DNA of 64,000 bases from Bryopsis sp. KO-2023. Its lineage: Eukaryota > Chlorophyta > Ulvophyceae > Bryopsidales > Bryopsidaceae. The stretch's first letter is position 1. Each line of letters opens with the position of its first letter. The position numbers were made by a program, and so were the translations under genes. Below, one piece after another: positions 1-12,841 of this stretch. The DNA is taken from contig BSYQ01000003.1 in the NCBI GenBank assembly GCA_030272585.1, forward strand, positions 4,898,001-4,962,000. Reading direction: 5' to 3'. The notes under the pieces were generated by a model, which was given only the letters and a program-made list of their open reading frames with translations, had not been told where the DNA came from and made no database searches.

Positions 1-1296
1 CTCGCAATTACGGCAGCGCAACTCAGTCAGACGGAAATTTAGGGGTTTTTGGAGACGCAGCCTCGATTTTTTTCCACAATCGTGTTTAATTTGATTGCAC
101 TTGATCGATCGCATTTGATTTCTCCTAGGCACAAAAGACATGTGCAAGTTTGTTCTTGCTCTTTTTTGGCTGTCGTTTATCCATTGCTTTACTTTTTTTT
201 TATAACAATACTGTGATTTATGGAATCATCAAACGTGGCGGTTTTTGAAATGGGAGCTTCCCATGAAGGAGTTTGGAGCAAGTCTGTTCATTTCTGGAAA
301 TCGAATTAGAAATCTTGGCAATCTCTTTGTTGCGTTTGTGTATTGATTTTCTCATTGCCTTATTTTCCTATCAAGTTGTTGCTCGTGATGTTTGTTTGTT
401 TGTTGCTCATAACTTTTTTCCCTTTGAATTTTTTTAAAGCCATTGAAAATTTAATTTTCGTGCACAGGGCTCCAAAGGAGAGATGCGGAGGTGATGGGTT
501 TTTTTATTGGGCCATGGACTGTGAAATGGAATTGGGAATGGGTCAGAGATTTGTTAGAAAACATTAAATGTTGTCTGTTTGATGAGCATGGAAACCACGT
601 AATAGGTTTCTTATTATTATATCAGAAACACTGCCAGCCAGAAACCACCACCTCAGAAAAAGCGGAGTAAAAAATTGGGCTTGGCACTTGATTTCCTCAA
701 AGATCCATCCCAAAGAAGGTTATGAATCATCCCCATTTTGTCTGGTGGATATTGGTTTTCTCTTTTATCCTGGAATAATTTCCACAGCAATCGAGCGACA
801 TACACTCCCCGCATTCATAATAGCTTTTCGAGAATCGGGCAAATATAGGTGTTGCCTTGTTAAATTTGCACCCAAGATAAATCTCATGTCATACTGATGT
901 TATGGACGATCTCTACTGCTGGGTTTGATTGTAGTGCTAGTTTGGCTGATGGTCACTTGGTGATTCAGTCGGAACTTCTTGTGTGGGAATCCTATTTGTT
1001 TGTTGTGATGCTTGTAAGAAACGACTCTTGGTTTGGGTGGACTGGTGGTCAATACTGCTTCATATTACACCCCAAAACTCTAGGGAATCTGACTACATGT
1101 TTACATATTACACATTACACTAAATCTCGAGTTGATCCAAAGAAATTTGACCACCAAAACGGGTGAAAAACCTGTTCCCTGAATGATGAACACTGCGTAT
1201 CTGAGGTAGGAACAATCCCTATTTTGTGAGTCATAATGGAGTGAAAGCAATGTTGCAACAAATTTGGTTCTCGAAGGACTCTCCCAGAGCAAAACA
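1..1296. other. Left-edge stretch without a supported gene
   Basis: This stretch lies downstream of the minus-strand LRRCC1-like gene and runs to the window edge. It is AT-rich, and its open frames are short and resemble no family I know. One short peptide near 512-530 contains M-D-C-E-M, as DEDD exonucleases do, but nothing else of that fold is visible beside it. It probably holds the LRRCC1 3' untranslated region plus spacer. Confidence 0.5.
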
Positions 1297-3002
1297 TCAT
1301 TTGTAGGGGTCTTTCATGTCGTGAAGAAGTCTGGCCATTTGCTCTATGGCTGACGCAGATTTTTGCTTCTCTTTGTTGATGCCCACCAAGAGCGCCCGCA
1401 TCTCATTCTCCACCTCCTGCACTTTCGACGAGAGTTTTGCATTCTCGTATTGGAGGTCTGTAGCCGATTCGGTCGCAGATTGAGCTCTGGCACGGTCAGC
1501 CTTGGGCAATCAACCACCAATTCAAGCCAATATGAAAGAAGAAAATCTTAATTATTAAGAAAGAAAAATGCGGTCATTAAAAACCAGCAAGAAACGCTTG
1601 TGAACAGGGAGTTTTCTCTTACTGATCTACCAGAAACAATTCCTAAATTGAGAAATATAGCAACGTCTTCCGAAGGCATCCCTGTGTCACTCACCTTGGC
1701 TTGTGCATCGAGTTCCCTTATTTCATCCCTAGCTTTGTTTAGCTTTGCCAGCGTTTTCTCATTTGAAGCTTCAGCCGCCAGGGCCTGATGCTGAAAAGAA
1801 TCTCTCTCTTCCACCAATGCTGTTTGTCGCTCCTCATACATTTCCTGCGATAAATCGGATTCAAATCATAACACCAAGTCTCGAAAAATCTCCCGAGGGT
1901 GGCACCAACCCTTTCATCAAAAAGTGATGGATTTCTTTCTCAACCCAGCAAAGTTTTTTTTTTTTCATTTCGTCTGCAACGACTTACCTTGCAGCGATTT
2001 ATTTCTTCTTCAGCATAAGCTATCAAGCCAGAGTTTTCCGACAGCTCCTTCTCTGCTTTGCGTGCCCTGTCTTCCCATTTCGACATCCCCTCCTTGGTTT
2101 CGCTCAAATTTGTCTCGAGACCCTCGACAGCTTTTTCTTGGGATTGGATTTCAGCCCTGCATTTTGGCACAAACACATCATTAGCTTGAGGGGAAGAAAA
2201 ATCAACTGGGAATTTAAGAAAAAAAAAAACGATTCAGAATTTAAGAAAAAAAAATTGATCGATAATTTAAGAAGAAGAAAATGATCGGGAATTTAAGCAA
2301 ACAAAAAAATTGATTGGGAAATTTAAGAAGAAAATTCGGTCGGGAATTTAAGAAAAAACGGGAAAGTGATGAGTTCTGACCTTAGTCTGTCAAGCTGGGT
2401 GGCAGCCTCTTCTTCCCTACGGCCCACGGCGTTTTCTTTTTCCTCGCAAACTTGTCGGATTTCTTCCATCTCTTCGTGGACTTCCCTCAGTTCGGCTTTC
2501 AATTCCGAAATCGTTTCATTTGCACTGTCCAGCATCGTCGTTTTGACCTGGTGGAAAGAAACCAAGGTTGCTCACACAAAAAAAAATGCCTTTCAATTTG
2601 CTTCTCAGCCACTCCTCATGTTCCAGCTCCCTCCCCCAAAACATAGCCTTTGCAATACACAAAATTGAGACAGCCAATTGCAGTCCCCTCTCTTTTTTGA
2701 AAAAAAAGAAGCAAATGGAGATTTTACCTGAACACCATGTTGTGCATCCTCCAGTGTTTGTTTGTCTTCTTCCGATTGGCATCGTTTTGCCTCCATTTCT
2801 TTCTGCAAATCTTTGATGGTTGCTTCCAGTTTGGCCACCTCACACCCTCTTTCTTGTTCGAGTCCCCTCAACGTTTTCTTTGCCCCATCCAGCTGATTTT
2901 CGGCGTCTAAGCGGAGCTCTTGCACCCTTGCCAGCTGCTCCCTCAGAAATTCAGCTTCAATGGAATCTTTGCGAAGAGTCCCAACCTTGAAAGATGGAAA
3001 AA

Positions 3003-3044
<42 letters not shown>

Positions 3045-6000
3045 GGTAGGTAAAACCTGTGCGGTGGAAGAAGGAAATACGAACAAACCATGGGCTATGC
3101 CTCTGCATGTCGGCCTCAGCATATCAACAAAATTCCATAAAATACTCTCAACATGAACTCGAAAGGGTGGTGGTGCAGCAAAATCTCAAGCGAAGCAAAT
3201 ACGGAGTCCATCATCCAGAAATTTAACTCCACTTAACGTACACTACCCAACCCCCCCTTTTTAATTCTTGCAAATCACCTCTCTTTCCAGCTCCTCCACT
3301 TTCTTGACGCTGCAGTGACTGACCTTGTTCAACAGCCCTTGGCGCTCATGCACCAGTCCCTTGGGAGGCATGTAAAAATTGCCATCAGTTTTGGGCGATC
3401 AGATACAGAATTATCGGACGAAGTAAAAATGACTGACAGGAGATCGTCGACAGGGTGGACCTGTTTTCGAGCGCAATGCACCTGGATTCTTGTTTTCTGT
3501 TGCTCCACTACGCTGGCAAGTTCCTTCATTACAGCTTCCTGCTTCCGGTACCTGTCCATGGTGGCTTCCAGAGCGTTTCTTAGCTCCAAATTCACAGCCA
3601 CAGACGACTCGATTTTGTTTTTCAGCAGCTCGCACTCCTTTCCACTCTCCTGCAAAACATCATCCATCAAAAATGTCGATTTCAGAATCTGTCGAACCCC
3701 CCACCCCACCCCAGCCCCCCTTTTCTGAAAGATACAAGAAAAAATCCACAATAAAGTCTGCGGGAAATTTTTTATCCTCTTTTTTTTTTTCCATGGCAAT
3801 TGGATCACCTGTAATTTTGATTTCAGCTCTGCCTCCAACGCGGTTGTTAACTTCTGCAGAGCATCTTTTTCTTGTTTGGCTTCTGCAAGTGCTGCTGACA
3901 TACCCTGGGCCTCCCCTTCAGCCCTCGACTTCCTGGTCTCAATCCTCAGTCGATTTTCGTGGATTTCATCCACCTGTCTCAGGCTCTGGAAAAAATACAA
4001 GCCCAAAAAAGGTTCGCCAAAAAAAAAAATCCACAAACATTTTCTTGATAAAGATAACAATACAATTTCTTGAGAAAATAGAACACCTCACCTTGGCATG
4101 ATCTTCTCTGGATGCTTCGAGTGCCGATTTTAGCTTCAAGACCTCTTGCTTGAGGTCCTCCTCCCTGTGCCGAGATTCCTGGAGCTGGTGAGCCAGCTTC
4201 CCCACTTCCTGCTGCAGAACCTCCATCTGCTCAACGAAAAAAGGCAAACCGTTTCTGTCTTGCTGCTCGACTGAAAAGGGTACAGTCACGGGCGCTGTGC
4301 TTTTCTACAGACACTCCAAAGTGGGTTTGATCTAAGAAAATGGAGTGAAATGCACCTGGTTGCTTGTGGCTGACAATGCTGCCATTGCTTGAGCCTGAAT
4401 GCCAACCACCGCTGCCCTGGTGGATTGGAGCTCTTCCTCCAAAGCACAATAGTCCTTCCCTTGAGCTTCCAGTGCAGCCTACACAGAAAAAACAACACCA
4501 CCATATCGACAGCATTCTCTACTTTGTTTATTCTTGTAAATCGATGCTACGCGCAAACTCAAATGCAAAATCTCCATCAAGCTCACTCACCTTCCAGTCC
4601 CAAACTGCTCTTGTTTTGACAATCAAAAAAAAAAAATCTGCACTCTGTTTATCCAACAGTATTGCCAAGAGCAAGCTGGCAGCGACCTCATCAAATCAAA
4701 GGAACCCACAGTATGTGCGCATAATTCAGCTACAGCCGTTACCTGTGTAATAACGAACTGATCTCTTGCTTTGCACAAATCCAGCTGCAAGGTGGATTCG
4801 GAGGCTTTCGACTCAGCCTCCATTGCATTCAGCCGTTTACACCACGTCTCTTGTAGGTTTTCTGAACTAACTCGCAAACTCGCGTTTTCCTCTTCCAACC
4901 TATGAATATCCGGAAGTACAGTACACAGAGAAATAAAAAAAAAATGCAGAAAATATCCTAGGAATTAACGTAAATGGACGGTGAGTATTGACTAGATTCA
5001 TCTTGCTCGAACCTGCCCACTCGGTGAATTACCTCTTGATCAAGCTATCCCTTGTCTTAATGATTTCTTGAGTTTCAGTCAGATGATTTGCCAGCCCCTT
5101 TGCCCTTTCCTCCAGTTGATTCGCATGCTCCCGGGCTGCTTCAGTCTGTCCCCTGGAAAAGCCAAAACCAAAAAATCAGCCTCGACCCCTGGACAAGGAG
5201 GGGGATTTCCCTTGAAAATGCGGCCAACTTGTCTAATGCAGCAGCGTTCGACCAGCACAAATCAATGGGAGGAGAAGGGGGAAGATCACCTTGCCTTGGA
5301 CACATCTCGCTCCGCCAAATTCCGGACTCTGGCAATTTCAGCTTCAGATGTTTGCTCTGCTATCTTCACTGCCTCCAATGCTTCCTGTTGCAGCTCAGAT
5401 TCCGCAACCCTGCGCTCTTCCAGCTCACCTTCAGTTGCAAATTCCAATGGTTCAGATAGAACCACCACATGAAGCACTCCAGCCAGAATTACTCACACAA
5501 TCTGACCCCCTTTCCCAACCAAATCCATCAAGCAACACACTAGCAAGCAGAGCTACTCACACACGCTTATAAGGCACCCAACCCGGACTTTTCCTAAATG
5601 AATCATTCGCTCACCAGCCAGCATATCGACCTCCTCCTTCAGCCGCCTGTTTTCATTCCCCATCCGCTCAACTTCCTCGCTGAAAGAATCTGCTTGCACA
5701 GCCACTGAAGCTACCACCACTTCCTTCACTTCTGCCCCTTCCAAGTACATTACCCCACTGCTTCTCTCCCCAAAATTTTGATAAGCTTGAGCATCGTTAC
5801 GTCTGACCTCAGGCAAAACAGGAATCTGCCCAGGGGATGCCATGACACGAAACGGCACTCTGTTCTGCTCCAGCACAGCTGGATTGGTACCATGGTGCTC
5901 ATTCTGTCGCTTGTGAAATCCTTGGAGCAAGACCTCAGTTCTTGGGAATCTTTTGGGTGGTGGTGGCATCAACAGGGGGGGCTGTGCAGACGATCCGACC

Positions 6001-7007
6001 TCGTTTTGTGAATCACAGTAAGGCGGGTAAGGTCCAAAACCAGGTCGACCTTGCACATCCTGACGTTTGACCAGGGGGGGTGGTTCCTGAGCATCGAAGG
6101 CTTGCAGATGCATTGCTGCCATCTGTTTTCCGAAATTTTCTCTGGTGTGGTGAAGTCCAGGTCGGAAATCTCGGCCGTCGATGGTTTCCACTTGGGGTAA
6201 CACTAGCGATAAGGCTGCCACACAATCGGCTTTCCGGCAGACTGGGTTTCCTGAGCCTGTGCATTGATCCGAAAGCTTGAGGTGTTTGAGATGGGGGAAA
6301 TTGGCGAGAACAGCAAATTCCATCAAGCTGGTGACTCCATTGTTGCGGATGTCCAGAGCTGAGAGGCTGCACTCCTCCCCCTGGCACACCACCCGTTGAT
6401 TTCAGCACAGATTGGGCTTCTGAATATGAATTGTCCTGGGTGTTTGTGTGATTGCTTGATTCTTTCAGCTGGAGATGTGCATTACAATTTCGCTACAGAT
6501 AAATGATGCAGGAAATCAGGGCAGCCACATGGGATCCTTCCAATTTTGGCAAAAGGGATTCATTCTCTTTGGTTTATGTTTCAACTGCATTTCTTCCCCA
6601 TGACCAACTAAGATTCATTGCTCTTGTGCATACACTTACACAACCTGAAGGGCGTCGATCCCCGACAGAGTCGTCAGGTAGTTGTGAGCCAGGTTAAGTT
6701 TTTCGAGTTTGACAAGCTTCTGCAGCCCGTCCAGGTTTCTGATGCGGTTGCTTGCCAAGTTCAAGACTCGCAGGTTTGGAAGGACGGGTAGGCCGCTGAG
6801 ACTCGTCACACAATTGGAAGACAGGTTCAGCTCCCGCAGGGCGATGAGCGAGTCCAGACCATCGATCCGACTGATGTTATTGGCGTGGAGGTTGATGGAC
6901 GTCAAGCGGACGCTGAAAACGAGGTCGCCAGTGACTCTGGAGAGGGATGATAGACCTTCCCCGACGCGGGAGAGCCGCTGGACGGCGGAGGTCTCGGCGT
7001 CCGGCAT
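1297..7007 (-). CDS. LRRCC1: LRRCC1-like centriolar leucine-rich repeat and coiled-coil protein
   Basis: Fifteen exons on the minus strand: 7007-6645, 6380-5615, 5428-5290, 5152-5033, 4899-4743, 4478-4356, 4226-4092, 3985-3809, 3649-3482, 3359-3279, 2985-2728, 2547-2381, 2156-1988, 1844-1695, 1500-1297. They sum to 3177 nt, giving 1058 residues; human LRRCC1 is of similar length. Residues from about 30 to 160 are leucine-rich repeats of the SDS22 type (for example LNLSSNCVTSL and LRVLNLASNRI). A proline-rich linker follows, then an almost unbroken coiled coil of Glu/Lys/Gln heptads from about residue 350 to the end. In the known family the protein sits at centrioles and basal bodies and helps build the distal centriole and spindle poles. 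The start MPDAETSAV is the ATG just before the first repeat. Assignment rests on architecture and length; another LRR/coiled-coil ciliary protein is possible. It is head-to-head with G6PD. Confidence 0.85.
2206..2360. repeat. Six-copy minisatellite in an LRRCC1 intron
   Basis: The intron between the exons at 2547-2381 and 2156-1988 holds about six imperfect tandem copies of a unit near 27 bp. Each has a core resembling GGGAATTTAAG followed by an A-rich run and GATCGG or a variant. Copies differ in the length of the A-run and in the GAT/CGG bases. Confidence 0.85.
3006..3043. repeat. (CA)n microsatellite, about 19 units
   Basis: A perfect CA dinucleotide run lies in the LRRCC1 intron between exons 10 and 11. 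On the transcribed strand it reads as GT, just upstream of the acceptor at 2986. Confidence 0.95.
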
Positions 7008-8934
7008 TCGATTAGTTTTGGTGGCTGGTCTACCACCAAGGAAGGATAAGAATAGGGAGTCGTGTTTCTGCGCTGTTGGTGGACGTCTGCGGACTTCGCT
7101 AGCGCAATGCCAGAATGACTGCGAAAATCGAATAGATTCCCGGAGTGTACGACTGCAGCGTTGTGTTTTAAGGATTTCCTGCTCCGTTGGAAAATCGCAG
7201 TTCTGGAAAAAATGGGATTTTTGACAGAATATTTCCGCGACGTAATCCGGAGGGGGATGGAGGACCCTGCCGAAAGGCTGCAGAAACGAAAAGATCATAT
7301 CAAGTTCGCGGAGCGAATCGCGAACGAGCGGTGGGGTTGAAGTGGCAGCAGCACTCCGTTCTGTAAAATATCTGCCAAGCTATCAGTGGTTAAATTTTCC
7401 TGCACCAAATAATAATAAATCTGGATTGTTTGCATGCTTGGAGCTGATACCCCCTCAACCGAATGCAACTGCACAAAATTAATCATTTCTTAGAGCCCAA
7501 GAAGCCCAACATCGCTCTGCCTTTTCTTATTCAGAAATAGCGCTGAACTGTTTGTGCTTCCGGAATGAATGGAATGGACATTTGCCCCAAGAGAGTGCAG
7601 GCCTTTTTTTTTAAATAATTTTCTGGATGTGTTTACCCAGATTGGCACTCTGGTCCCAACCCACAAGGACGTTTGGATACTGGCGATCACCAGAGGCAAA
7701 CGCAGTGGTAAGGCCAAACCATTCGACCGGAAAATCAAAACCAATTAGACCCCTTCTTTTGAAGGTCTAGCTTGTTCCTTCTTCTGGATGAAAGTAACTG
7801 GGTGTCAAGCTTAAAGTACAAAAAAGAAAGAGTTGTTTATCTGACCATGGATGATGAGTTTCTGGTGTTGGACAGTATGCGATGCATGTGGATCCTGGTC
7901 ACAACAAGCTCCCTGGGAGAGCGAAAGCGGTCAACTATTGAGAAAGTCTTCAAGGAGGGGGGTTCGACCGTTGATTTGCTCGAATTGTGCTGATTTTTAT
8001 TGTAACAAATATCATCATGCATGGGCTGGGCTGGGAAGAGCATTGCGACCTATGCTCCTTGAATGTAATTTTCGGTGTGGACAGGTGAATATTGCTGTGG
8101 TGCACTGAATAAGTAACTTTGGACAGTTCTCTGAGCAGTGATCCTGATGCATGCTGACTGGGGGAAAACAGCCCTTCCCTCAACCACTACCTCCATACCC
8201 CAAGAAAGTGTGGAGCATTTTTCAAACAGAATGGGCAGGTATTGGGTGTGGGTACTGAAAAAAAACAAAGTAAAATTTGATGGGCACAGATCATTGTGCA
8301 CCACAGTAGACGTCCTAGTATTTCAAGCAAACCATACTGGGGAGCTGAAGCCAAAAGATCCGCCTTTGAAGCAAAATGCAAAGAGCACACAGTGTTGGAT
8401 TCCCAGCATTCTACCCTTTCCATGAAAGACACAAATGTGGATCCATCTTAGCCCTGGGCCGACAACCCTGCAATGAAGTCATTGCATCGATGTTGGATGT
8501 CACAACGGGGAGTGTAGGAGACAAAATGTACACTTGATCGGTTCTGTCTCAATTTAAAAAAAGTTTAGGGAAGAAGAAAAATAAATTTTTGATTGCAATC
8601 CGCGTTGGTAACGCTCGTCCTAACATGGGTTTTTTTTCCCTTCCCCAAACGCAAACTCCACGAAGCCAACGAGCCAAGGGCCACCAGTTCAGTTTCTTGT
8701 AACCAGACTCTTTGGCTGGAATCGTTCACAGTTCAAAGTTTTGGGACGGTTTTGCACATCAGGCGTTTTACGCACAAACAGTGTGTGATTGCGTGATTCC
8801 CACTCTTCCCACTCTGTTCACTCCTCAACGTTTCAAAATACACAAACACTCCCCACTCCCTCTCCTCATCCACTTCTGACGTTTCCGTAAAAAGGCCCCA
8901 CCTTTCCGTTTTCCCTCGTGGTGGTCGGTTCAAG
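7008..8934. promoter_or_regulatory. Divergent spacer between LRRCC1 and G6PD
   Basis: This 1.9 kb spacer lies between the two start codons and must carry both promoters. The open frames in it are short and unrelated to known proteins. I could not single out a TATA box or other specific element. Confidence 0.5.
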
Positions 8935-11049
8935 ATGTCTATGGCAGCGTTCGTTACGGGGCAGAGCGTCACCCCCAACGAAACCAAGAAAGTGGAATGC
9001 CCCTGCGTGCCCGTTCGGGAAAGCTTCGATTTGAATCCGCACGAGTCGCTGTGCTTGACGGTGGTGGTGCTCGGTGCCAGTGGAGACCTCGCGAAAAAAA
9101 AAACTTATCCTGCCCTCTACGCTCTATTTTCGAAAGGGTGAGAGTCGAAAAAGAAGGAAAAACACGGTGCAGTAGTCTGACCGGCTTTTCTTGTTGTTTT
9201 GCTTCCAGCGGATAACGGTCATATTGTTCGTGTTTTTTTCGTTGGGAACAAATGCGGGCGTTTTGATAAGCTTCGTTGTGAGAAAGAGTCAGAACTACGC
9301 TGCTTTTATTCGAAATATCTCCACATATCAGGTTTCTCATTTTTCTTTTCTTTTGGATTGGATGTCCAGAGGAACGCTGCCTGCAAGGGCATGCCATAAT
9401 GCATCAATTGAATGCCACTTTCAATCAACAATTGATCACTCTTTTGCATCCAAAAAGGAGTAATTCCCATCATCACAGAGCTCTCTCCAATAATATTGCA
9501 CCCCAATCCCCATTTTCCCCTCCGACTGATTTAGCCAGAATTCCCCAGCAAAAGAAAAAAAGAATGCACCAGGAGCAAAAATGCATCGTTATGATGTCTT
9601 GATATCTTTCTGTTCATTTTTGTTCTGGCAGCTTCCTTCCAGACAACATCCAGATTCTGGGGTATGCCCGATCGAACCTGAAAGACGAGGAACTGAGGGA
9701 TAGATTGAAAGGCTACTTGAAGGGGGAGGAATCGAAAATCAACGAATTCCTGAGCTTGTGTACGTACAAGCAAGGGCAGGTGGGTCATGTAGCAGCACCA
9801 CCCATCAAAAAATGCACCAGCAAAGGCTTGGCCTGGGATATGTTCATCAAACTGTTCAAAAAAATCATAATTTTAGAACTGAACGTCTTTATGATGATGG
9901 TCAATTGAAGAATATATTATGAGGAATCGTATTTTGTGGAATTTTTCCTCAGTATGATGGAAGTGCTGGCTACAAGGGGCTCCAGACTGCCCTCGCTGAG
10001 CGAGAGAGCAAGTATTGTTCCTCCCCAGCGGGTCGACTGTTCTATTTGGCACTGCCTCCATCCGTTTATCCACAGGTAGAGAAAGCACTGTCTTTCCAAT
10101 GAACGATTTCCCAAGAAGCATCAACCCACCCACTTCAAGAAGAAAAAAAACAAACAGAAAAGTGTTCAATTTCCATGTACTCATAAGTCAGCACTTTTTG
10201 TTTATTTTCATGACTTCTCCTCGGTGGTTCGTCTGTTTTTCCCTCTGGAAAACAGCAGGCATCTGCTGTCATCATAGAGGGCAATTTAGCAACAACTCCA
10301 AGAGAGGTTGCTTACCATCCCTTTTTCCCCTCTTCCCTGTCCAGGTGTGCACAGGGTTGAAAAGAAATTGCGATAAGCTAACGAACAAAAGCAATCCCAA
10401 GAGCTTCCTGCGACTAATTGTGGAGAAGCCCTTCGGCAAGGATTTGGAAAGCTCTGAACAGCTGGCCTCAGAATTAGGGGCACTTTACCCAGAGGAACAG
10501 CTGTACAGAATCGATCATTACCTGGGCAAAGAACTCACTCAGGTTTGGCAAGAAAGAGATTGCGTTCATCGCACGCCTGGAAATTGATGTTCGATCCATT
10601 GTGGGGGGAGACAATGTTTTCTGGAAAAAAAATGCTCGAAAAATGTGAAGGGAAAGAGGGGGGTTGGGGGAGTGATTTTTCCCTGCTGATTGCTTTCTTT
10701 TCAAAAATATTGGTGTGTTTGTTGAGCTCAACATCTGACGCATTGCATGTGTCCCTTTCAGAATTTGATTGTGATGCGATTTGCAAACAACTTTCTGGAC
10801 AGCTGGTGGAATCGACAATACATTTCCAACGTTCAAATCACCTTCAAGGAAAACTTCGGCACCCAGGGTCGTGGGGGGTACTTCGATCAATTTGGAATCA
10901 TCAGGGATATCATCCAGAATCATCTGCTCCAGGTACTAAAGTTGAAACACCCGCTCAAATGCACCGGAGGATTTGATCGGTGTGTTGCTCTATCTTGGTT
11001 CTCGAAAAACATACGCAGCTTTGGGCTGTTTCTTTGGCCCCTTTTTGCC

Positions 11050-11080
<31 letters not shown>

Positions 11081-12841
11081 ACATAGAATCAGTTGTTCAG
11101 GTGCTTAGTTTCTGCATGGAGCCGACAGTTTGTATCGAAGCATTCCAGTTTTCATTGAGGGGATCTTCTACAAGCCCTGGATATAATCTGACCACCGATT
11201 GGTCGTTTCATGGCTCTTTTTTAATGTTATTTTTTATTTTTCCCCCGAAGGTCATGGCCTTGCTGGCGATGGAGAAACCCGTCAGCCTGCATCCCGATGA
11301 TATCCGTGACGAAAAACTCAGAGTGTTGCGATCCATACCCCCGATCGTTCCGGAGGAAACGGTTCTTGGGCAATACGTGTCTGCACTGGATGAGCCTGGG
11401 TATCTGGACGACGAAACCGTACCAAAGGGATCCAAGACCCCGACCTACGCTTCATGCGTTATGTACGTGAAAAACGATAGATGGGATGGAGTTCCATTCA
11501 TCTTGAAAGCTGGAAAAGCTTTGAACGAAAGAAAAGCGGAGGTGGGTCTGTTGAATGTAACTTTGTTCAGCTCCATTTTGAACCCCCCCCCTCCCACACA
11601 CACACACACACACACAAACTCATTTTTTTTTCCTACTTTGTGGAAGTATTGTACAGTTCTCCTTTCTACTTAATGGGCATCACAGCATTTGCCCTTACCT
11701 TTTTTCCCTCATTTTCTTTAAGGATTGGTTTACTCAATTTACATTTACATGTATGTTTAATTTACATTAGGCAAACTTGCCCAATGAAGGCCGCCCACAA
11801 CAAGGTGATTTAGCCCTATATATATATATGGGTGAGGGTTGTGTCTGTTGGATCCCAGGTTCGAATCCAGTTGAAGCCCTCCCCTGCTCCTCTGTATGCA
11901 TCCGAAGGCATGAGAAATGAATTTGTCATGAGGCTCCAACCAGGAGAGGCAATTTACATGAAGATGGTGGTCAAGAAACCAGGCATGGTTCCAATACATA
12001 AATAAATTATTATTATTATGGAAACAAGCCAAAAACAGTGAATTGGGTTTTGTCAATCAAGCTTTCGACCACCCATCTTCTCAAAAAAATACCACAGAAC
12101 TTGATCAAAAATTTTAGATCAGGGCAAAAACCACAATGTTGAATATATGAAGGTGGTTTTTTTAATGATTAATCGGTTGGTTGAATGATTGAAAAAACAG
12201 GTTTGGAAATGGCGACGGAAATGAGCGAGCTGGATCTGTCATACACCGAGAGGTACAAGGGCATTGACATCCCGGATGCATACGAGCGTCTTATTTTGGA
12301 CGCCATTCGAGGCGATCAACAGCATTTTGTGCGAAGGGATGAGCTCCGGGCAGCGTGGTCCATTTTCACGCCGCTGTTGCATCAGATCGACGAAGGAAAA
12401 GTGGATCCTGTTGAATATCTGTTCGGTGAGTTTTTTCTGGAAAACACACGCATTTGCGCCTGGTCATGAGTCGAAATGAAATTCCTTTTTCTTTCCTTTT
12501 TTCCTTTTTTTTTGTTGAAAAAAGAGGGGAGGGGGAGGGGGTAATATTTCCGATGGTGGTTATTCCATCAGGGACGTACCTTTTTTCTGCCTCTTTTCGT
12601 TGTTGTTGTCTTTTTGGGGATTTTTTTTTTTGGATCAGTTTTCAATCCAGTTTGTTTATACCCGAAAACATTCCCATCCAACATAGAGGTTTTTCAAGAG
12701 TTATGTTTTTTTTACTCGAGGTCTGTTTTTTTTTCTTTTAAAGGTTCGAGAGGTCCAGTGGAAGCTGATGAGCTTCTGCAACGAGTCGGCTTCGAGAAAG
12801 GATCCAAGTATGAATGGGGAACCTCGAGGTCTCATCTGTGA
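8935..12841 (+). CDS. G6PD: Glucose-6-phosphate 1-dehydrogenase
   Basis: Nine exons: 8935-9137, 9632-9779, 9953-10075, 10345-10542, 10762-10932, 11251-11541, 11859-11982, 12201-12425, 12744-12841. They sum to 1581 nt, giving 526 residues, normal for the family. The enzyme oxidises glucose-6-phosphate with NADP+ in the first step of the oxidative pentose phosphate pathway. The Rossmann motif GASGDLA is at residues 47-53, EKPFG near 185, and the substrate-binding signature RIDHYLGKE at 213-221. The C-terminal [12 protein letters not shown] is conserved. No transit peptide is obvious and the C-terminal part resembles plant cytosolic forms ([12 protein letters not shown]), so a cytosolic location is likely. 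Joining exon 7 to exon 8 in frame needs a GC donor at 11983 instead of GT. The start is the first in-frame ATG, and a second Met lies two codons later. Introns 5 and 6 hold poly-C/CA tracts. Confidence 0.96.
11048..11083. repeat. Poly-C run followed by (CA)n in G6PD intron 5
   Basis: A run of about 19 C bases passes directly into a CA dinucleotide repeat. A similar but shorter C-run plus CA repeat occurs in the next intron (about 11583-11617), so the same composite simple repeat is present twice within one gene. Confidence 0.9.

Noticed and set aside
480-566. M-D-C-E-M peptide like the first motif of DEDD exonucleases
   Set aside because: No other exonuclease motif, exon partner or splice structure was found in the first 1.3 kb.
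2605-3108. 167-codon minus-strand frame across the CA repeat
   Set aside because: It is one LRRCC1 exon (2985-2728) read through its flanking introns; the VCVC stretch is the CA repeat translated.
11851-11870. CCAGGTTCGAATCC, a perfect match to a tRNA T-loop / B box
   Set aside because: It encodes the conserved V-R-I-Q start of G6PD exon 7, and no cloverleaf can be built around it.
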